Positions 23,112-64,000 of a DNA stretch of 64,000 nucleotides are shown one piece after another; positions within the stretch are counted from its first letter, which is position 1, and every line of letters begins with the position of its first letter. The position numbers were made by a program, and so were the translations under genes. The notes below the pieces were generated by a model, which worked only from the letters and a program-made list of their open reading frames with translations, did not search any database and was not told the origin of the DNA. Source of the DNA: Limanda limanda (taxonomy: Eukaryota > Chordata > Actinopteri > Pleuronectiformes > Pleuronectidae); contig NC_083654.1 of NCBI RefSeq assembly GCF_963576545.1, positions 21,071,122 through 21,135,121 on the forward strand. The letters are read 5' to 3'.

Positions 23112-23901
23112 ATTGCATGTTACTTATAACTTGCTGATGTCTTTTTGAATCTTGCTGCTGTAAAACAGCAAATTTCCCCATTGTGAGACTAATAATGATT
23201 AACTTATCTTATTTTCTTATGCACCTTTAATCTGTTGTTATCTGACTCGTTAAAATGTACTAGTTGATAAACCTTTAAACCTTTAAAAAGTATAAATTAG
23301 TATTTTCAACTTGGGTGAAGTATTTATGACTGTGTGAACCGGAAGAAGTTGTATTGTGTTATTTGAACTTGATCAATAGTCTCCCTCTGGTGGTCACAGT
23401 GCGTCACTACAACTGAACTGTTCAGACACTTGTTTTATTTTTTAAAGTGTTTACCGGAAGTAGTTGTATTCTGTTATTTGAACTTGATCAATAATCGCCC
23501 TCTGGTGGTCATAGTGCGTCACTACAGCTACTGTTCAGACATGAGTTTAAAAGTGACGGTGGGGCTTTCTGCCCTCTAGCGGCGACAATGAGGAACTACA
23601 CGACCAGTGTCAAGTTAGATATACTGCAGGAAAATATTTCCGATAAGGGATTTCAGAACAAAAGAGGAACGACAGACGGAAGTGAGATGACAGTGTGTGA
23701 TTCTTGGTAAACGGAGCCTCAGTAAACTGGAGATGAGTCGTGACGGTTCATTTCCACAGTTTAGATCCAGCAGCTTCATGTTTATAAACTTTAAACGACT
23801 CGTGATTCGTTAACGGACCCGGAAATTAAACCTATCACTCGGTGTTTTGGTGCCCTCAAGTGGACAACCCTGATACTACAACAACACGACAGGACTCCAT
23901 C

Positions 23902-27108
<3,207 letters not shown>

Positions 27109-27295
27109 ATCAAACGTCCGTCACGCTGCTGAAGACCAATGGGAGGAGAGCTCCTTCGTAGTTCATTTAATTATTAAAGGGAAGAGATTCTGCTGTTTGT
27201 GGCTCTTTGATCACCGTTGACTGTGTTTTACAAATCATGCACTTAAGTGTAAAGATTGTTTTTGTGATAATAAATACCTGATGTTTGTGTAGAGG
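27109..27295 (+). terminator. hsd17b8: hsd17b8 3' UTR with poly(A) signal
   Basis: A short 3' UTR after the TGA at 27106-27108. AATAAA at 27269-27274 is followed by a TG-rich stretch (ctgatgtttgtgtag), so cleavage near 27290 is likely. Confidence 0.75.
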
Positions 27296-28086
27296 AAGTC
27301 GTGTTGTGTTTTTAATTTGAATCTGTAAAGTTAATCACCGTCTCCGGCTCAGAGAAACTGATCAGAAATCCCCTGGAGGAGAAGCTGAAAGTGGCCACAA
27401 GAGGTCGCTGTTGTAATGGCTGGTGTGAAGCCAGTAGAAACACTGATCTCACAACCAAACCACGATTCAATGAAAACACTGCAAATAAAAATAAAAGTTG
27501 GAAATCTGCAAATGTAAAGACATTTTTTTGGTGTTGAGTTACTGTTGTAAACTATCATGTGGATAAAATAAATAATCCTGAAAAAGATTTTAGGTAAAAT
27601 CGTCTAAAATCACCTCAAAACAAAGATTTGATTCGTGAGCATCTCTACAGTGACACAGCTGGAGGCTAACATGCTAACCACACGCTAACAGTGTCTTTTA
27701 TAAGTTTGGCACAAACAGTTTTTTTATAATAGAGGAACAACAGAAAAATTAATAGCTAACGATTAAACAATAAAATAAAATCCTGGATCCACATCCTGTC
27801 CAAAGGAGAAACAGCGCAGCCTTGTGGCCATCTGCAGTAAGACAACATTCTGACGAGAAGAAAAACAAGAGTCAAGCAGCTCTTTTTAAAAAGATTATAT
27901 ATTACAGAAACAGGAATTTTGAAAAAAAATTACTTACACACATTTCAAAATAATACTTTTTCCCTTTTCAGCACCATTTTCATTTAATGTTGTTTGTCCT
28001 CAACACAATAAAAACAAAAAAGAGTCGAGGTCGTTCTCTCCGGAGAATCTTGAGGACAGATTTCTTTATTTTTAAGCTTTGGCCAA

Positions 28087-28267
28087 CCCCCCCCCCCCCC
28101 CCCCATTTCCCTGTTATACTTCATAAACAAACACATTAAAAAACCAAATAAATCCAGACCCTTAGTATGATATCGCCCCTCAGCCACTTTATTCTTAAAA
28201 ACAATAATCTGATTCAGGTTTAATCCCGCGGTGCTGACAGAGTTGCCCCCCCCCCCCCCCCCCCCCC
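28087..28267. repeat. Pair of poly-C tracts
   Basis: C18 at 28087-28104 and C22 at 28246-28267, about 140 bp apart. On the col11a2 sense strand these read as poly-G, and the minus-strand frame across them (poly-Gly) is an artefact. Confidence 0.85.
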
Positions 28268-30090
28268 TCCCTCTCACAACCTTTCTCCTTCTCGCTGTGG
28301 TCTCACACAGAAACTTCAGGATCAATTAATTAATTAAGGACTAATCAAACTGTATCTGCCTATTAAAGCTCGGCGAAGCAAGAACCTGAACCCGAAGCCA
28401 AGAAACAAACAAAGGTCAAGTAGCAACGACAAGGAAGTGTGACAGAACTGGAGAGTCACCATTTAATCATTACAGTGGAAGCAAAATTGAACAGCACAGT
28501 ACAGTTGATGAAAACACTAAAAAAGGGATATTACAATAAAATATGGCCACAGATTGTTTGGTTGTACACATTGAGTTTGGACAGGGCGAGAACAGAAGCA
28601 CCGTGACTCCGGCTGCAGCGAGTTCCACATGTTGCATCACTTGACCTCACTTGACCTTCAAGCGTCAGCTACAGGAAATAAATACAAATGAAATATACCA
28701 GATTTGACTGGAATATCTGGAGGTTCTTGTTTCTTTTTTAAATCTCAAAGCACCCTGTTTGTTTTAAATAAATACAATAGAATATCACTATTTCTGTACA
28801 AATGGAATGTAATGCACATTTTCCCCAGTAAGAAGCTTCATGAAATCTTAAAAGAGACTAAAGAGGATGGAGGACTCGTAGTGAATTCTCAAACTTTGGT
28901 ATAATTAGCTCCTTGCCACACAGTTTCTTTCAGTAAAGCTTGTATTTTATTCACTGCTGCAGGTAAATAAAAGAGAGAAGGAGGGAACGTTCAAATCCCG
29001 GTGACATGTTTTAACCCTGATGATGTTCTGTGCTGCAAAAGTGAGAAAATGTCCTTGGATGTTAAAACAATCATCAAAATGTCCAGACGGTGAAGAATCA
29101 GCTCATTGAAGAAGACAACACTAACAGGCAAGTACAACAGCGTCAAGTTTATAAAAACGATGGCTTTAAAATTCACTGATCTTTAGGTATCGACACATCT
29201 GAACACGGATGTAAACAAATTCAGTTCCTGCTGCTCTCAGGGCCGAGGACAGAGGTTAATTCAGTTGACCTCAAAGCATCACGGCAGAAAGATTCCTCTT
29301 CACTCGAATCATCTGTGAATCACATTTATAATCAAACTGAATAGAAAACAGCAACAGATTCACTCGGTGGCAGTTTAAACAAAGACAGAAGCAGCTGGTT
29401 CCCTCTTTTCACTCTGAGTGGAAACTGGTGGATTTAATTCTTTGGTTCATTTTGTGGTGAGAGCGTAAAAGCTGAGAGTCACAATGTGAGCAGCGTGATT
29501 GACAGGTCACTGCAGGACGAGACGGCCGGAGACCTTGTCCCGTCAGAGGGTTTCAGATCTGATGCTTGCTTCACGAGCAGAAGGTTCCGGTTTGCAAAGG
29601 CAAAGAAGTTGATTTCGAAAAAAACTTTCAATTCTCAGCATGAACAGAATAAACGACAAAACCAGGAACCAGGAAAACAAAGAGAGCGACCGTCAAACCC
29701 GCTGCTCGCAGGGTGGATGTGTTTGTACAAAAATCAAAATGATGTCTAAACGTGACCCTTTTTGTGGCAGGGGGGGGAGGAGGAGGGGGGAGGTAGAGCA
29801 GGTGAGGTGAGTGGGGGGGCGAAAAAAAAAAGAGAGAGACAGCGGGAAGGAGAGACGAGTGAGAGGGCGATCGGAGACGAGGTGCCGACCCCCGGCGCTG
29901 CTGGGAAAGAAAACACTGTTTTACTCTCTCCGGGTTTTTCTTCCTTCTCGCGGACGTGAGGATCATCTCCTCTTCACAAGTTTTTTATTTTATTTCTCTC
30001 CTCTTTACTTTTTACTTTGACGTCCATTATTTGTTGGGAGGATGTTGATCTCCCCAGGCACGTACGTGAGTGTGTCTCACAACAGCATCT

Positions 30091-30246
30091 GTGTGTGTGT
30101 GTGTGTGTGTGTGTCTGTGTCTGTGTGTGTTTCATATCATTTACAAGTTAATTTACAAATTACTGGGCGTGTGTGTTTTTATATATAACTGTGTCTCTAA
30201 GTGCATGTGTGTGTGTGTGTGTGTGTTTGTGTGTGTGTATGTGTGC
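30091..30246. repeat. (GT)n tracts next to the col11a2 stop codon
   Basis: Two GT-rich blocks, 30091-30129 and 30205-30246. The second ends three bases before the col11a2 stop codon (30249-30251), so the transcript enters a CA-rich 3' UTR immediately after the coding sequence. Confidence 0.85.
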
Positions 30247-30248
30247 TT

Positions 30249-57696
<27,448 letters not shown>

Positions 57697-60253
57697 CTGT
57701 GGGACAAGAGGAGAGACGGGTCAGAATATACAAACAATCAGTTATAAACAGAAGAAACCCACAGGAACAGTTTCCCTGTTCCAGACACAGTGTCAGAGCA
57801 TTTGCAAACAGCTTTTCTGAAGTTTTATCTTCTTTTATTTACAGAAAATTAAAAGAATATCTAAAAAGTTCTTTTGATACTAATGTGATATAGAAGCAGG
57901 TGTGTGTCCACAGTGGCCAACACTGTACACGTAGGTCTAATGTAAAGAGGAGGCTCTGTGCCAGGGCGAGCGGGCGAGCGGCCAAACCACACGAGCCACA
58001 GCAGGTACAGTGAAGCTCAGATTCATCCAGGGCAGAGACAGTGGCTGCGTTTCTCCTCACATTTATCAACTGAAACAAGTGGCTGTTGACATGATGGAGC
58101 TGAGTCAAGTGAAGGTTTCAGGACACGCCATCATTTCACAGTTTAACCTGACACGCACACAGACACACAGACACACACAGTCTCACATCCTGTCTCCAGC
58201 TTCACACGCTGAGGTCAAACAGTCTGTTCCTCCAGCCTCAGTCTGTGCTGTGGTTTGACTCTCTGGCTTCCTCACATTGCTCAAAGGCACTGGGTCAGGC
58301 TGTGCATGTAAAGACGTAGCTCAAACTCATTCAGGGTGGCTGCTCGTGACCAAGTTCTTTGTGTTTGGATTCATTTTCCTTAACAAATTAAACATTTTCT
58401 GAAAATTAAGAATAACAATAAAACAGATCGCTTTGTGTGTGCTCCAAGTTTTATACATTTTTTATAGTTTTTGAATAAATGTGACATCAAGATGGTGCGG
58501 AAGACATTGGACTTTTTAACTCTGTCTGTTACTTTAAAATAATGGTTGTTCAGCTTCTCTTTAGTGAAAAGTTAAGTTTTAGTAAATCATGCCTGCTTCA
58601 AATTGTAACTTCCTCAAAGAAGTGGAGATGTTGTGTCTCATTCCAGACGGATTAACGCAGGTTTAAAAACAGAAAGCTTGTAAAAAGTGTTCGGTCTGAG
58701 AACCCAGGAAATCAAATGTAATTATAAAGTCGACCATTGAAAATTACAACATCTCGATGGGTCCCAGTGACACATGTCTTCAGCTACACCCAGTTTTCCT
58801 CACTTCTCCTGTTCCTGTCCTGAGTTTGAGGTTCACCAGGAGCTAAGTTTGCTGTTAACAGCCAATTAGATCCACTCACAGTCATCGGCCTGCTGTGGCA
58901 CTTCTCTCAGTAAACCTACAGTGACGCGTTGCTCGGGTCAAAACAACCGCTCCGATGAAAAGATGAAAACCTGACACGTCCTCTGATGCTAAGAAGTTAC
59001 ACGTCTATTTTCATTTTTCATCAACACGTCATATTTAAGAGGAAATTATGTAATCTCAGTCACCGCAGCATGTTAGAAACGCTCAGCTGAGCGTGGACCA
59101 GGCCCAAAATGGTGTGTGAAGGAGCCCATCATCCCCAGCTCCTCCAGTCTGCATTCTGTCTCAGGGCAAGAAAAATCCCAGACAGACCCACAGTCAACAG
59201 CTCGTATCCCTTAATAATAAAATCATCTCTATGTGCTAATCAGACGGTGTTGGATATTTGCCGCTCATGTGAAGTTTCCTTGTGCTTTTCCTAAATTCAC
59301 AGCGGTGCTTTTGTTTAGGTGACACCCAGTGGTCTCAGAATCACCAGTTTGTCACACAGGCTCACAGATGGTCTTATTTATTCACACAGAGCAAACGGTG
59401 CGTTGCTGTTTCCTCACAGTGTCTCCACCACAGGCCGCTAACGTCTGTCTGCAGCAGAGTGAAGAGGAGGAGGAGGAGGAGGAGGAGGGAGAGGTGGAGT
59501 GAGCGAAGGAGGAAGAAGGAGTAAAGACGATATGCTCTGTGAGCAGGAGCGTTTAAAGGGACCTAGAGGGGCCCTAAATTCAAATTAACTAAATTATGAA
59601 GCTTTTGGCAGAAAGTTAGTGGGATCGTGCCTTGTTAGGTTCGGAATAAACTGTCTGTTAACTACACGTTAGCAAGATGGCTGCTTCGCGTATCCTGCAT
59701 CTGCTTGGTGCGTAGGTTGTGAACATCTTCAGGAAGAAGAGTCAGTGAGCACAACATCAGCGACAGAGACGGTGGAGAGTTTCGACGACAAGCTGCGTGA
59801 CCAGGTCCGTAATTACCCATATTTATATGACTCTGTAAGGAGGGGGGGAAGTGAGGTGTAGATTGAGAGGCGCTGTGATGCTACATCAACTCTCCAAAAC
59901 AGAAACGACCAAAAGAAGAGAAGTTAGAGGAAGCTGAAACAAAAAGAAATTTAGAAAAAAAAACATGCATGAAAGAAATTCTAAAAAGATTTAAAGATTG
60001 CAATAAACATTGGGAGAGATGAAAACAGAAATGTATGGGTCCTTCTTTAAGTTTTCAACAAGATTTCCATAACATAACATAACACGATATAATATTCAAA
60101 ATCAACAGAAAGGAGGTCTCGTGTTTTTCCAGATTTGTGGGTCTCAGAGGTGTTGGATTTATTTTCCCATAGTTTTCAAGAGTTTACTAAATCTGCACAG
60201 GAATCCTGGGAATGAGAAAGAGGAAGAGGAAGGGGGGGTTCAGGTAAAGGTGG

Positions 60254-60256
<3 letters not shown>

Positions 60257-60302
<46 letters not shown>
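60257..60302. repeat. (GT)23 microsatellite
   Basis: An uninterrupted GT run, followed by a G7 run at about 60304-60310. Confidence 0.9.
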
Positions 60303-60305
<3 letters not shown>

Positions 60306-61269
60306 GGGGGGTCAGGCAGTGACAGTAGACAGCCTGGTTCTGTGATGGCAGGATATTGGATCAGATTGCAGCCGAGCTCCCCCGGTACGACCAGCACAAT
60401 GTGCCGCTCTGTTCTCCGCTGCCTGACCAGCTCACATCTGCAGCCGGGGCCCTTCCTGCCTGGAGGACCACAATCACGACAAAAACACACCCACAAAAAT
60501 AACACACACACACACACACATGGCCCAGGCCGAGAGAAGTGCAGCCACACACCTCACGAGACGAGGAACTGCAAATATGAAACTAGACAAGGTATGAAAA
60601 CAAACTGCAGCGAGGCACAAACTCTCTTTCTTCTCGTACTTTCTCTCTCGCTCCATCGGTCTCTCTCAACATAAACGCTCACAGATGGCTGCAGCCTTTT
60701 GAAGTGAACGCTGCCCAATTACACTTCTGTCGTTAGGACAGGAAACGGCTCTCAGGCCCGTGAGGGAGGTTCCAGCCTCGTGCTGTAGGTGAAGATTACA
60801 GTAGCACGTACAGTTATATCACTGACAGCTGCACTGGAGAAGAACCAGTGACCCTAACACTCGTCCACCTTACACTGATGTGAGTAGGCATAAATTGTAG
60901 AGAAACAGTGTCAGATTAGGAATGTGATAAATTCACAGTAATTCAGAATGCACAGGATAACTTTATTTTCTTTAAGGGTCTCAGAGGACCTTTGATTTGT
61001 AAAGTTTTCAAATGTAATAAACATCAAGAGAAGACGAGGAGACTATAGTAAACATGCAATACAAGCAATAAGTAATAATAATCTCCTTTATTAAACCTCA
61101 TTTAAATATGTGTGATTGACCGAATATCTATAAAATAAAAGAAGACACAGATTGAAATATAAGAAAAGAGTCAAATTAATTAAAATGCTACGATGTGGAT
61201 AAGAACAACTTAAAGACACTGAAAAGCCTGAGACAACACGAGGTTCTTCAGTCTAGTTTCAGGATATTT

Positions 61270-61385
61270 TTTGACATTTTCACTGATTTTCCCAGAGAGT
61301 AATTCATGGATCTTGATGAAAAAACCCCATCAGGCATCTTTAGTGAACTGATATCCGTGAGTGTGAGAAATGCAGCTGCAGTATT
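61270..61385 (+). repeat. Dispersed teleost repeat, partial copy
   Basis: 'tttttgacattttcactgattttcccagagagtaattcatggatcttgatgaa' and 'gcatctttagtgaactgatatccgtgagtgtg' form the right-hand part of the family described at 5935-6175. Confidence 0.6.
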
Positions 61386-61910
61386 GTCCCTTGGCAGAGG
61401 TCAGTGGGTTTCATTGAGAAGTTCTTTCACTGCTTTGAAGCTGTGACCAGAAAGTGGCAGCACAGAACAAGTTGGATACTCAATCAAATCTGAGATAACT
61501 TCTTATTTGCTTTATTCTACTTCCCTTCAGCCCAGTTGTTGAATCCTTCGATCGCACATCACCACGAGAAACACACATCCTAACTATACGCTGTGAGATG
61601 GAGAATGAAGCTCTGTACTATGTGTGGATGTATTTTGTTTTCCCGAGGCCTGAAACAGTCCTGTCACTGTTTCACTCTCAAACCCACAAGTGAGCAAACA
61701 CACAGAAAACCAGCACATTACAACCTGATGGGAAACACATGTGATGCTCAGGTGAGCTGCTACTAACTGATGGAGTTAGTTCGGTTCCTCTCAGCCGCCA
61801 CTAGATGGAGCCACAGCAGATTTAATTAACTTGGTGACACACACACACACATACACACGACTCTATAGTTACCTCTTTCTGCCTCTAATGCCCTGTGTAA
61901 CAATAAATAT

Positions 61911-62153
61911 GTGCGTGTGTGTGTGTGTGTGTGTGTATGTGTGTGTGTGTGCATGTGTGTGTGTGTGTGTGTGTCTGTGCCCTTTCCTCCTTTGGTGCAG
62001 CTGTGTCAAATACCAGACACACACTCCAGCTGACACGTTGACCCCTCACCTCTCACCTTTACACAACGACCACGTTGTCAGACTTGGAGAGAGAGAGAGA
62101 GGGACGTGCAATGTTGACCGCAGAGAAACACACACACACACACACACACACAC
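61911..62153. repeat. (GT)n and (CA)n microsatellites
   Basis: An imperfect GT run at 61911-61976, a (GA)n patch at 62086-62101 and a (CA)n run at 62129-62153. Confidence 0.85.
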
Positions 62154-64000
62154 AGCTCTATGTCTCAGTATTTCTTTCCAAAAAATCATAAATCACAAAA
62201 AGTCAAATATCAAACGAATTTGAAAACTGACCATAAACTGAGCTGCAGTGGTTCCAGCTGCCGCGGCGTCTCGGAGTGTGAGCACAGCCCGGCTGCAGGT
62301 TATAATTTCCAACCTGGACCTCTATAGTTAGGATTTATTTATAATACCTTGTGTGCACAGACAGAAAATACATTCTGTGCCCATGCTGTAAAAAGGGATC
62401 AGTGGTATTCACATTATTTGTACAACATAAAATGATGTTTATAGTTATTTAAGTTATTTGAAAAGCAGATTTATGATAACAACGAAAGATAAAATCCGAC
62501 TGTGCTGGAACTTATCTCTTTCCAAAACAAAACAACGATGAGGCAGTTTGATCAATGATGAGAATTAAAACTTGATTTGTCTTTGGGCGTACGCTTGTGC
62601 TGTGAGGAGAAATGCAGATGAGAAAACTGTTGTTTGATCCCTGAGATATTCCTTTGTGATGTGTGATGTGATCCCTCTAGGTTGTCTCTTTACTTTACTT
62701 TACTGTGTTCTTGTGTCTATTTAGCTAATTTAAATTGGATCTATAATTTTCAGCTCAGGTTATTTTTACATTTCTAAGCTGAAGGTCTGGAGGCAATGAA
62801 CGACGAGCCTGCTATCGTCTCCCTCACCTGAAGAACTGCATCATAATCCTCCTAATGTGGCCAAACAGTCTTAATATGAAGTGAATTATTCATATTGAAG
62901 TGAATGGCTACTATTAACAGTGTTTAACTTGAGCCCTTCATCTGTTGTTTTTAGATTTCACAGTCCATTCATTATATGTGTGGCTGCAGCTCAGCACCAA
63001 CGTTTACTGCAGCGCAGCCTAGTGTGGTTTCTGGGTAACAATCCCTATATACTGCTCAGGTCCTCCATGTCCTTTGTGCACCATCGTGTGGTGTGTGTCA
63101 GCACCGACGCAGCTGCCAACGTGTATCGTGCTGCAGCTTCATGCGGTCCAGGGGCCGGCCACAGTCTCAGTTTGGATCCAGGGTGGATCCTCACACCGCA
63201 GGAGGCAGGAGACAGTCAGAGAATCACAGACGGTGAGCAAGGGAACAAATTAGAAACCTGCTGGATCTCTAACCTCCAGACTTCACAGCTCAGCTCTGAC
63301 AGGACATAACTAACAAACCTGACTAACCCCAAAAACAAAGTCTGAGAATCACACTGAAGGAAAAGCTCTCGTTGAACAATTACACAGAAAAAGCCAGAGT
63401 TACTGCCACAACTCACAGACAATTTTACACAAGACCTACAACAAAACAGTGCAAGAAATACTTGTATTATTACTTCTACTACAATCTGATGCAGAATAAA
63501 AACTATTTTTTCCTGAAACTTGTAGATAGTATATTTACTGCATTAAATCATCATACATCCATCTCAGTTTTTTCTAATCCTGACATTTAAATGAACTTTA
63601 AACAGATTGTTATTAGTGTACAGCCAAAATATTTATACTGAATTAAGTTAGACATATTTAATAACAGTTATTGGTGGTGCCTGAATCCTCTTCACACCAC
63701 AGTCTAGCCAAGTCAGACTTATAATGAAGACAAGTGTCACAGCAGTGGGCTCAGGATTATATTTATAATCATCATCACTGTTTATAGCAAAGAGCTTTTG
63801 GCTGTGGAAATCCCCACATCAGAATCTACCCTGCATTCTGTGGATCTTCACAGCTGTAATTTACCTGTAAAAACACGTGTGAGGAGGCAGGTGACTGTGA
63901 TGAGACTGGAACGCTCGCTCAGAGGCGTTTCTCCAACAGGACTCATAGGTCTCAGTTCATTAAACACTCCCGAACAGTTCCAGATAGATTCAAGATCAAA

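Larger units (their letters stand above)
27296..30248. other. Convergent intergenic region holding the col11a2 3' UTR
   Basis: hsd17b8 (+) and col11a2 (-) end towards each other here. The col11a2 3' UTR must start at 30248 and run leftwards. Minus-strand AATAAA-type signals (TTTATT on the + strand) occur near 29990, 28946, 28186 and 28065, and none can be chosen without transcripts. C runs of 18 and 22 bp lie at 28087-28104 and 28246-28267, and a G/GA-rich purine tract at about 29768-29850. No further gene is seen. Confidence 0.5.
57697..64000. other. col11a2 intron 1 and/or upstream sequence; no exon identified
   Basis: The missing col11a2 exon 1 must carry an ATG, a hydrophobic signal peptide and end one base into an Asp codon. 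No minus-strand segment here meets all three. Simple repeats present are (GAG)n at about 59463-59489, (GT)n at 60257-60302 and 61911-61976, and (CA)n at 62129-62153. A GC-richer stretch at 60340-60480 reads on the minus strand through CGPPGRKGPG, but it has no start or signal sequence. The right edge (62900-64000) shows no recognised gene. Confidence 0.4.

Noticed and set aside
60176..60550. Minus-strand frame with CGPPGRKGPG, a candidate col11a2 first exon
   Set aside because: Its only upstream Met leads into a Val-Cys run from a CA repeat, there is no credible signal peptide, and the collagen-like words are too short; no phase-1 donor matching exon 2 was found.
62920..63309. 129-codon + strand frame near the right edge
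   Set aside because: Mixed composition without a recognisable domain or splice pattern; I could not link it to a neighbouring gene such as rxrb.
63909..63950. Minus-strand ATG with a short moderately hydrophobic stretch, considered as the col11a2 signal peptide
   Set aside because: The hydrophobic core is too short and polar and no donor in the required phase follows.

Overview
This is nuclear DNA from a bony fish, most likely a percomorph teleost. It holds multi-exon genes with short GT-AG introns, long (GT)n, (CA)n and (ATC)n microsatellites, and several dispersed repeats of a kind common in perch-like fishes. Its three genes, brd2, hsd17b8 and col11a2, are neighbours of the vertebrate MHC region (human chromosome 6p21.3) and remain linked in fishes, so the window is a piece of the conserved MHC-linked block. 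No MHC gene is seen inside it.

Layout. 1-8100: no gene recognised, only dispersed and locally duplicated repeats. 8100-10150: GC/CpG-rich sequence that includes the brd2 promoter, with six same-strand CCAAT boxes followed by a TATA box. 10127-17415 (+): brd2, rebuilt as 12 coding exons and 837 residues with two bromodomains, an ET domain and a Ser-rich tail. 17416-19600: brd2 3' UTR and spacer. 19615-24245: a tandem array in which the promoter, first coding exon and early intron 1 of hsd17b8 occur three times, plus a headless fragment; a 167-bp hAT-like element sits in one copy. 22034/23902-27108 (+): hsd17b8, nine coding exons and 256 residues. 27109-30248: converging 3' ends of hsd17b8 and col11a2. 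30249-57696 (-): col11a2, 65 coding exons identified, covering everything but the signal-peptide exon. 57697-64000: no coding exon found; probably col11a2 intron 1 and/or upstream sequence.

Function. The genes share location rather than a pathway. BRD2 is a chromatin reader that recruits transcription factors to acetylated histones. HSD17B8 is a short-chain dehydrogenase of mitochondrial fatty-acid synthesis and steroid oxidation. COL11A2 is a fibrillar procollagen chain of cartilage and inner-ear matrix.

Most notable. (1) col11a2 carries a 1209-bp, phase-0 exon in its variable N-terminal region, encoding 403 residues that are about one quarter lysine, with repeated NGNGK motifs; it is flanked by acidic, Tyr-rich phase-0 exons. 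(2) The hsd17b8 first exon and promoter are tandemly triplicated, with two intact and interchangeable copies. (3) The 5' splice site of hsd17b8 exon 2 is itself the first unit of a roughly 146-bp (GT)n tract. All exon boundaries are by-eye calls from splice signals, reading frame and remembered family sequences; no alignment or transcript data were available.
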